Shown: piece by piece, positions 60,479-64,000 of the stretch
Layout: each line of letters begins with the position of its first letter
Position numbering within the stretch: the stretch's first letter is position 1
Assembly: GCA_910589265.1 (NCBI GenBank)
Contig: CAJUTQ010000004.1
Location: 62,001-126,000 of the forward strand
Direction: 5' to 3'
DNA from: an uncultured Lachnospiraceae bacterium
GTDB lineage: Bacteria; Bacillota; Clostridia; Lachnospirales; Lachnospiraceae
DNA: 64,000 nt
Program-made: the position numbers and the translations under genes
Notes under the pieces: generated by a model
Told to the model about the DNA's origin: nothing
Databases searched by the model: none
Seen by the model: only the letters and a program-made list of their open reading frames with translations

Positions 60479-61114
60479 CTATACACCGTTTTTTTCGCAT
60501 AAGTCTTGGAGACAGCACTGGGAGCAGCGAGGCTTTGTCCTGGCTGTACATATATCTCTTCCGTGGAAAACAAGGCGATGACAAAAGCTGCTCCCTTCCA
60601 TGGGTGGAATGATTTTCCACAAAGCCATCTCCACTTTTTTTGGATCCTTTGTGTCTTTCACAAGACCCATGCGGTTTACAAGTCGGATACAATGGGTATC
60701 TGTCACAATGGCCGGCTTCCCAAATACATCTCCCATAATCAAGTTTGCACTCTTCCTCCCCACTCCTGGAAGTTTTAAAAGAGCGTCAAAATCATCTGGT
60801 ACTTTTCCTTCATATTTGTCTCTCAGCATTTTCATACATGCGCTAATATCCCTTGCTTTACTTTTTCCCAATCCACATGGCTTTACGATTTTTTCAATTT
60901 CTTCTTCCTCTGCCTCTGCCAAGGCGTCTATGTCTGGATATTTCTCATATAAATCTTGTACCACAATGTTTACTCTTGCATCTGTGCATTGGGCGGCTAG
61001 ACGGACACTAACAAGGAGTTTCCATGCCTGATCATAGTCTAAGGTACAGTCTGCATCTGGATATTCCTTTTTTAAGCGCTCTACTATTTCTAATGCTTGT
61101 TCTTCTTTTGTCAC
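60479..61114 (-). CDS. nth: Endonuclease III
   Basis: DNA glycosylase/AP lyase removing oxidised pyrimidines. The helix-hairpin-helix LLKLPGVGRKSA carries the catalytic Lys (K123 from the ATG at 61120), and the catalytic Asp is in VTDTHC (D141). The C-terminal 4Fe-4S cysteines read C-x7-C-x2-C-x5-C, one residue longer in the first gap than E. coli Nth. GTAGGAGG abuts the ATG at 61120 with no spacer, whereas GTG 61114 is 6 nt away, so GTG is preferred. A consensus promoter lies at 61292-61320. Confidence 0.94.
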   Translation of the reverse strand: MTKEEQALEIVERLKKEYPDADCTLDYDQAWKLLVSVRLAAQCTDARVNIVVQDLYEKYPDIDALAEAEEEEIEKIVKPCGLGKSKARDISACMKMLRDKYEGKVPDDFDALLKLPGVGRKSANLIMGDVFGKPAIVTDTHCIRLVNRMGLVKDTKDPKKVEMALWKIIPPMEGSSFCHRLVFHGRDICTARTKPRCSQCCLQDLCEKNGV

Positions 61115-61291
61115 CTTCATCCTCCTACACTTGTCAAGCCTAGAGCAAGTCCCTTTTTTTATGTTTCTCTTGCCCTAGTGGGATCATTCGTTTGTTTTTC
61201 CAATAGAATAAAAAAAACATCCCTATACATAAACGTCTGTATTTATGCATAATGAATGCCTTTTGTTCATAAAGGGGTGAATCTTGAGTTC

Positions 61292-61320
61292 ATCATATCA
61301 TCCTGCCCTTTTTATGTCAA
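61292..61320 (-). promoter_or_regulatory. Sigma-A promoter of nth
   Basis: Minus strand: TTGACA, 17-nt spacer, TATGAT. Confidence 0.65.
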
Positions 61321-61365
61321 GTTTTTCCTATCCTATGTATGCGTGACGATCGTTTAAGAATATGT

Positions 61366-61394
61366 TACTGTTCACAGGGCATCTGTGAACAGTA
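61366..61394. promoter_or_regulatory. Perfect inverted repeat, candidate operator
   Basis: TACTGTTCACAG - GGCAT - CTGTGAACAGTA, 12-bp arms. A TATAAA box (61396-61401) follows at once. No T run on either side, so a protein-binding site is more likely than a terminator. Confidence 0.55.
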
Positions 61395-61482
61395 GTATAA
61401 ATATAAAAAAGATGATAAAATAAAAAGTATAATGCAACTAGTTAACTATGGGAATATTTTGCAACGGAAAAGAGGGAACGCT

Positions 61483-61992
61483 ATGAATTGTTCAGACGTT
61501 ATTAGAGAAAGACGCAGTATTCGAAAATTTAAAAAAGGGGCTCCTATTCCCCAAGAACATGTTCACAAAATATTGGAAGCAGCTATGATGGCTCCCAGTG
61601 CCTGCAATAGTCGTCCTTGGGAATTTGTTGTGGTAGAAAGCTCTAAAGTAAAACAACAGATTTTAGAAGCCCATCCTTATACCCAGATGCTTGCCACCGC
61701 CTCTCTTGCCATTATTGTATGCGGAAGGCCAGATCTCCAAGAAGGGTTAAGCAAGGGATATTGGCCTCAGGATTGTGCAGCGGCAACTTCGACAATGCTT
61801 TTGCAAGCAGCAGAACTGGGATATGGCACTTGCTGGTGCGGCTGTTATCCATCTGATGACAGAGTAAAGACATTACAGGAAATATTATGTGTAAGGAGTA
61901 TACCCTTTTCCATCGTGGCCCTGGGAGTACCCGACGAGTCTCCAAAAGCCAGAGGTTTTTTTGAAGAGTCGAAGGTAAACTATATAAGATAG
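61483..61992 (+). CDS. Nitroreductase-family flavoprotein
   Basis: About 169 residues, FMN-dependent NAD(P)H oxidoreductase fold. The N-terminal IRERRSIRKFKKG and MAPSACNSRPWEFVVVES motifs bind FMN, and the late AAELGYGTCWCGCYP block is typical. The substrate is unknown; small nitroreductases of this kind often act on quinones or nitro compounds. ATG 61483 has AGAGGG upstream; an upstream in-frame ATG at 61432 follows a TATAAT and is less likely. A strong inverted repeat lies 90 nt upstream. Confidence 0.9.
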   Translation: MNCSDVIRERRSIRKFKKGAPIPQEHVHKILEAAMMAPSACNSRPWEFVVVESSKVKQQILEAHPYTQMLATASLAIIVCGRPDLQEGLSKGYWPQDCAAATSTMLLQAAELGYGTCWCGCYPSDDRVKTLQEILCVRSIPFSIVALGVPDESPKARGFFEESKVNYIR

Positions 61993-62009
61993 TTCATTTA
62001 CTGCTTTTT

Positions 62010-62030
62010 GGCGTACAAGCTTTGTACGCC
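62010..62030. terminator. Terminator between convergent genes
   Basis: GGCGTACAA / TTGTACGCC 9-bp stem with a 3-nt loop, directly between the nitroreductase and the GNAT gene. Confidence 0.75.
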
Positions 62031-62801
62031 TTATTCCTTTCTATATTCCAGCACTGTGTATGTGTCATTATACTGGTACCCCAGCTTTTCTGCCAATGCA
62101 AGAGAATTCCTATTTTGGGCATCCCAGCTAGGATACCATCCCTTGTCTAAACATTCTAATAGTAATTTTGCTCCGCAAGCATAGGCAAGCCCCTTTCTCC
62201 TATATTCTTTTTTCGTGTCAATCTGTACTTCTATTCCCTTTTTAAACGTAGCATAGGAAGATGCTCCACATACCACATCTCCATTGTGTATAACAGCGAA
62301 TCCCATGCCAAGTCTTTCATACTTTTCATAACTGGAATACTGGTTTACCAAGTCTTTGCTCCACTCACTTTCTAAACATTGATTATATAAGGCGCTATCT
62401 ATCTTTTTTAATTCATATCCTTGTTCTAAATGTCCCACTGCACTTTTGAGATACTCTACATTGAAAATATTGGGTTCTTTTTTTGTAGAATATCGGAAAC
62501 ATTTTTTTACTCTTCCTTGCAATCTTCCTTCTATCAGCTCTTCCCATTGTCTGTTTTGAGGAACTAAAATTGCAAAATCTTCTAACCAGCCCTCCTGTTG
62601 GACATTCCTAATTAGTTTTTCATCAGGGTACCCAGCAAAAAAATAAAAATCTCCCAGGGTAGCTATGGCTGATAAAGGATTTCTATCATCTAAAACATAA
62701 ATATCCCCCATTATTTTTTCCAGGCAGGCCCATATGATAGGCTCCTCCCATCCTAGAAACAGAGGCTCTGATCTTTTTGCATCTTCTAATTTTTTTATCA
62801 T
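62031..62801 (-). CDS. GNAT-family acetyltransferase
   Basis: 256 residues. The C-terminal half is a GNAT acyl-CoA fold (IHNGDVVCGASSYATF, then VQIDTKKEYRRKGLAYACGA with the Q/RxxGxG/A-type pyrophosphate loop, and AQNRNSLALAEKLGY). The N-terminal half matches the extended GNAT_acetyltran family (PF12746-like). The acceptor is unknown. GAGAGGATAGG lies before the ATG at 62801. Confidence 0.85.
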   Translation of the reverse strand: MIKKLEDAKRSEPLFLGWEEPIIWACLEKIMGDIYVLDDRNPLSAIATLGDFYFFAGYPDEKLIRNVQQEGWLEDFAILVPQNRQWEELIEGRLQGRVKKCFRYSTKKEPNIFNVEYLKSAVGHLEQGYELKKIDSALYNQCLESEWSKDLVNQYSSYEKYERLGMGFAVIHNGDVVCGASSYATFKKGIEVQIDTKKEYRRKGLAYACGAKLLLECLDKGWYPSWDAQNRNSLALAEKLGYQYNDTYTVLEYRKE

Positions 62802-62933
62802 TGGACCTATCCTCTCTCAAAACTCTATCATTCCATTACAGGCAATGTAAACCTCCCTATAAAAAATACTTTTTGTGAGAATTCCCTTGCTTTCATTATT
62901 ATACACTATTCATTTCTCTTTCACTAGTAATCG

Positions 62934-62962
62934 TTGCAACTATGCAAAAAAACAGTTATAAT
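62934..62962 (+). promoter_or_regulatory. Sigma-A-type promoter of the transglutaminase-like gene
   Basis: TTGCAA, 17-nt spacer, TATAAT. The in-frame ATGs at 62961 and 62964 fall on or before the predicted transcription start, which rules in the TTG start at 62994. Confidence 0.65.
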
Positions 62963-62993
62963 GATGAAAAACAATACATGGAGGAAGAAAATA

Positions 62994-64000
62994 TTGAAAA
63001 AGCTTACAACACTTTTCCTCATTTCTTGGGCTCTCCTTATGCTGGCAGGAAGCCTCTTTGTCTTTAACTCCCTTTATCCAGGCTGGACAGACGTCCTTTT
63101 TGATACTGCTGTATCCCAGTCACAGGAAGAAAATTTATCTTTGAATGAAATTCCCGTTGATTCTAAAACTTCTAAAGAAACAGCCTATGAGGAAACAGTC
63201 AAAGACGAACTGCCCTCTTCGTCTTCATCTGAAATTAAAGAATCCCACCCATCTACTTTTGAAGATAACATTCAAAATACCCTTCCTGGCATAGAGCAAT
63301 ATGAAGAACCTGACAGATCCCAAATAGAAGTCCCTCATGAAGTGGCAGGGAAAAATGGATATGAACCTATTCAGGAACAAAGAGAAGAAATACCAAAAGA
63401 GGATGGGGAAAAAATTAAGGAACGTCTTGGCCCTGGGGAAACAGGCGACGGACTTACCTTTGACCCTATGTTTTACCCATATTATGAAATGCTCAATGAA
63501 AAGGGGAAACATTTATATAGACAAATTTTTGCCAATGCAAAGGCGTTAAATACGAATTTTTCACCAGTGGAACAAGCCTCATCAGGAGAAGTAAAGACAG
63601 CCTTTGAAGCTGTATGCAATGATCATCCAGAGTTATTTTATATGGATACCGCCTACACTGCAAAATGTTTGAAAAATGGAGAATGCGTTGAGATCCAGCT
63701 TCAAATGAATCGAACAGCTTCTAATCTTGACAAGGCCATGGAGCAATTTTCCCAAAAGTCTGAGGAAATTTTAGCAAACGCACGAAATGCAGGAACAGAC
63801 TATGAGAAAGAAAGATATGTCCACGATCGCCTTATAGAACTTGTTGATTATAGTTTAACTGCTCCTATGAATCAAAGCGCTTACAGCGCCCTTGTAAATG
63901 GGAAAACAGTATGTGCTGGATATGCCAGAGCATTTCAATATCTCATGCAGCAGCTTGGCGTTCCGTGCTACTATACTACTGGCTATGCTGGTGAAAATCA
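62994..64000 (+). CDS. Membrane-anchored transglutaminase-like protein (cut by window end)
   Basis: An N-terminal membrane segment (about residues 4-24) leads into an extracytoplasmic Glu/Pro/Ser-rich spacer (about 35-160) and then a transglutaminase-like domain. The nucleophile loop GKTVCAGYARAFQYLMQQLG is present; the His and Asp of the triad would follow beyond 64000. Such proteins act as proteases or cross-linkers at the cell wall. TTG 62994 is chosen: GGAGGAAG lies about 7 nt upstream, and the ATGs before it coincide with the -10 region. Confidence 0.85.
   Translation, partial: MKKLTTLFLISWALLMLAGSLFVFNSLYPGWTDVLFDTAVSQSQEENLSLNEIPVDSKTSKETAYEETVKDELPSSSSSEIKESHPSTFEDNIQNTLPGIEQYEEPDRSQIEVPHEVAGKNGYEPIQEQREEIPKEDGEKIKERLGPGETGDGLTFDPMFYPYYEMLNEKGKHLYRQIFANAKALNTNFSPVEQASSGEVKTAFEAVCNDHPELFYMDTAYTAKCLKNGECVEIQLQMNRTASNLDKAMEQFSQKSEEILANARNAGTDYEKERYVHDRLIELVDYSLTAPMNQSAYSALVNGKTVCAGYARAFQYLMQQLGVPCYYTTGYAGEN

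Larger units (their letters stand above)
61121..61482. other. Divergent intergenic region, nth / nitroreductase
   Basis: 362 nt without a gene. It contains an inverted repeat CTAGAGCAAG / CTTGCCCTAG (61140-61149, 61169-61178) in the nth leader, the nth promoter, and a 12-bp inverted repeat (61366-61394) near the nitroreductase promoter region. No RNA gene recognised. Confidence 0.6.

Overview
The window reads as chromosome from a low-GC, endospore-forming anaerobic Firmicute, most likely a member of the Lachnospiraceae (Clostridia). The reasons are AT-rich DNA, AGAAAGGAGG-type Shine-Dalgarno sites, several TTG starts, and the pairing of sporulation genes (spoIIR and a SipL-like SPOCS/LysM protein) with typical clostridial housekeeping genes. 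No rRNA, tRNA or CRISPR array was seen. Both window edges cut genes: asnS on the left and a transglutaminase-like gene on the right.

Layout. 1-8.3 kb is mostly on the minus strand: asnS, an exported trigger-factor-like lipoprotein, cardiolipin synthase, then a run ispE-spoIIR-murI-DUF1934-galU. 8.4-9.2 kb holds an orphan plus-strand gene behind a sigma-D-like promoter, followed by three hairpins. 9.2-13.8 kb is sipL and the pyrimidine genes pyrC-pyrK-pyrD. 13.9-24.6 kb holds plsC, murF, ddl, a GH9-like protein without visible catalytic residues, an amidohydrolase, a GT-C-like membrane protein, a Smr protein and a membrane diguanylate cyclase, followed by a REC-HD-GYP-PAS-GGDEF protein (24.6-26.6 kb). 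26.9-31.0 kb is an odd four-gene operon: two sugar-type ABC permeases, a HlyD-like adaptor and a MacB-like periplasmic-domain protein, with no ATPase or binding protein. 31.2-46.9 kb contains VanW, flotillin/NfeD with a divergent XRE regulator, a DeoR regulator, a 22-residue-repeat DUF4397 protein, a DUF368 transporter, CoA-disulfide reductase/rhodanese genes, DUF3810, and a MarR-small protein-CobW-CobW metal-handling cluster.

46.9-50.0 kb is a decayed, apparently acquired patch: a frameshifted MFS gene, an IS-interrupted gene, a dead IS200-like tnpA and an ISAs1-type transposase remnant. Immediately after it lies a complete oligopeptide ABC operon (50.2-57.7 kb). Its OppC subunit carries a seven-bladed RCC1-type beta-propeller inserted in the extracytoplasmic loop, and its OppF subunit carries an insertion of about 150 residues between Walker A and the Q-loop. 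A pair of overlapping Rossmann/methyltransferase-like genes follows, then nth, a nitroreductase, a GNAT acetyltransferase and the cut transglutaminase gene.

The most unusual items are the RCC1-OppC fusion, the matched operator/promoter pair between nfeD and the XRE regulator, the ATPase-less permease/adaptor operon, and a recurrent AGAAAGGCATGG leader motif in front of minus-strand genes. All family assignments are from reading the sequence; no database search was possible.
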